64,000 nt of DNA from Haematococcus lacustris. Taxonomy: Eukaryota > Chlorophyta > Chlorophyceae > Chlamydomonadales > Haematococcaceae. Position numbers and translations under genes: made by a program. Shown here in pieces: positions 62,382 through 64,000 of the stretch. The stretch spans positions 1,775,923 to 1,839,922 of the forward strand of contig JASKMD010000001.1 of NCBI GenBank assembly GCA_030144725.1. Reading direction: 5' to 3'. The notes beneath the pieces were generated by a model. That model was not told where the DNA came from, did no database searches, and saw only the letters and a list, made by a program, of their open reading frames with translations. Position 1 is the stretch's first letter; each line of letters starts with the position of its first letter.

Positions 62382-64000
62382 CTATGCCCGCCGGGGCACC
62401 TGGAGACTCTCACCCACGCCTTCCTGACCTGCCCCGCCGTGGCTCCGGCATGGGAGTGGGTGCTGGAATAGTACGGCCACCTCATAGGCACCCGCCCCCC
62501 CTCGGGCGACGCCGAGGATGTGGGCCCACAAGGCCCCCACCATGAGACTGGCATGGACAACCCGCCAGGCCACGATGACATGCTCCCGGCGGAGGGTGGG
62601 GTCTAGCAGCTTCTTCCACACCTTCGCACACGGTTGGCCCGCCTGAGCACCCACAGCCAGCTGGTCCACAGTGTCGGCCCAGGGGGCGGGCTGGGCAACG
62701 GGCCGCCTGCTGCCACGCCGCTGTTGGGCCTGCAGCTGCCGCTCAGCCTGCTCGGCCGCCCTCCGCTCCCACGAAGGCCGCGGGCAGGCCCTAGCAAAGG
62801 TGTCCATCCAGCGGGGCGGCTGGCTACCCTGCACCTCCTCGGGGAGCCGCTCCTCCTCTTCCCTGCCCTGCTGCTCCCGCTCATCCGCTGCCCCCTGGCC
62901 TGCCACCTGCTGCGCGTTGGCCTCCCACTTGTGCTCCAGCGCCCTGCTGCTGCCCATGCCCGCCACCTTCCCCCGGCCCACCCCTAGCCCTTGCTCCCCC
63001 ACCTGCCCCTGCCCGGCCCCTTCCCCCCCGTCACCCCCCCGACCTCCCCTCACTGCCCCCTCGGGGCCCGAGCCCCCCTGATAACCCAGCCCGGGCTCTG
63101 GCTGGGCGCACGGCAGGGCTGAGCTCTTGCTCACACTCAGCGCAGGGCCCCCAGTGGCGCGAAACAGGCCAAGGGCCTCCACTACCACCTTCCCGTCTCT
63201 GAGCCGATCAAGCACTACGATGGTGAGGTCGTCCGCATACTCCTTGGAGGGGACCACGGGGGTTAGGGCGGCCCTGTGCATGGCCAGAGGGCTGGAGGGG
63301 ATGGTGGGGGTGCTAATGTGGCCTGCAAACTGGAGCGAGCTGAGGTTGCGGACCAGCGGCTGGAGCAGGATGCACCAGTAGAGCGGGGAGGCCCCGCTGC
63401 CCTGCAGCAGCCCTGACGCAAGGGGGAAGCTGTCGGTGAGGTGGCCGTTGACCAACACCTGGCTCATGGCACCCCGGTGCAGCAGCTGAGCCCAGCGCAC
63501 ATGCCCCTCCTAGCAGCACCCCATGGCCTCCATTGTGTCCTGGAGCAAGCCCCAGGACACGTTGTCATAGGGCCCCGCTAGGTCCAGCAACAACAACCAG
63601 GCTGGGCTGCCCCCCTGCTGCAGGTACTCCAGCAGGCCTAGGTGAAACTGCACGCTGCCGCTGATGTCCCTGCCCAAGATGAAAGCGGATTGAGAGGGGG
63701 ACACCAGCAGGTCCAAGGGCAGCTGCAGCTGGTCCTCCACTGCCCTGGCCACCAAGCGCACATCGCATTTGAGGAGCGTGATGGGGCGGACTCCGGTGGG
63801 CTCTGCGGCTGAGTAGTGCTGCGGGAAAGCCCTGAATGCAGCCTTCCACCCGGCCGGCGTCGTGAGATCTGCCGCCTCCCCTGGCTGGTTGTGGGGCGGC
63901 AGAGAGGAGATGAGGGTGGGGGTGTGCGTGGGCTAGTCGCGATAGTAGAAGTAAAAGGAGGAGCGGTCGCCGTAGTACTGGTCGAGAAATGCGCTGGCCA
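62382..64000 (-). pseudogene. LINE reverse transcriptase, satellite unit 10 (nonsense, truncated by window)
   Basis: Open from 63500 through S-K-E-Y-A-D-D to the stop at 62382. A TAG near 63510-63513 separates it from the upstream RT blocks (63761-63514), and a further frame change lies near 63845. The N-terminus extends beyond the window. Confidence 0.75.

Larger units (their letters stand above)
59673..64000 (-). repeat. LINE-derived satellite, array 2, right part (runs off the window)
   Basis: About 2.2 further units with starts at 60294 and 62257, continuing past the window end. Confidence 0.9.

Overview
This is a stretch of nuclear DNA from a eukaryote, most likely a chlorophyte green alga of the Chlamydomonadales. 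The evidence is GC-rich sequence, genes with many short GT-AG introns, long Ala and Gln runs, telomere-like TTAGGG tracts, and several copies of a non-LTR retrotransposon whose domain set (cysteine peptidase, APE endonuclease, reverse transcriptase, RNase H and a second restriction-like endonuclease) matches the Dualen/RandI family first described from Chlamydomonas. The species cannot be named. I see no rRNA or tRNA gene, bacterial operon or CRISPR array.

Layout. 1-2410: weak gene signals on the minus strand and an 18-bp minisatellite. 2468-5330: foldback (palindromic) elements, an 18-bp minisatellite, a 495-bp duplication and a short element that borrows the Dualen 3' tail. 5441-7462: a broken 5' Dualen copy. 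7664-9336: the 3' part of a Ty3/gypsy chromovirus with its 3' LTR. 9337-15897: array 1 of a ~1.96-kb satellite that is itself a piece of a different LINE (reverse transcriptase on the minus strand). 15898-51986: a composite block, probably one Dualen insertion (12-bp target duplication at its ends) that was later invaded or rearranged. It holds a Dualen 5' segment fused in frame to a Ty3 polyprotein (16062-20489), a block of ordinary-looking intron-bearing genes (20754-32513), a 21-bp minisatellite, the Dualen ORF2 interrupted by a 345-bp palindromic MITE, and a nearly complete ~10.7-kb Dualen in the opposite orientation (36976-47724) flanked by a 62-bp target duplication. 51987-64000: array 2 of the LINE satellite, interrupted by a 5'-truncated Dualen (55604-59672) with a 50-bp target duplication.

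The most informative element is the 36976-47724 Dualen. Read from its 5' end it encodes a signal-peptide-like start, 38-residue repeats, a 2A-type ribosome-skipping motif (G-D-I-E-E-N-P-G-P), two consecutive papain-fold-like cysteine peptidase domains, then APE, RT, a PHD finger, RNase H, a zinc knuckle and a PD-(D/E)XK-like nuclease. The best non-transposon gene is a roughly 23-exon gene (24061-32513) with a Ulp1/C48-type peptidase domain. Its introns carry telomere-like tracts and a 1.4-kb array of perfect-hairpin repeats. Exon junctions were placed by hand from GT-AG sites and phase agreement. Family names come from motif recognition, and no database search was run.
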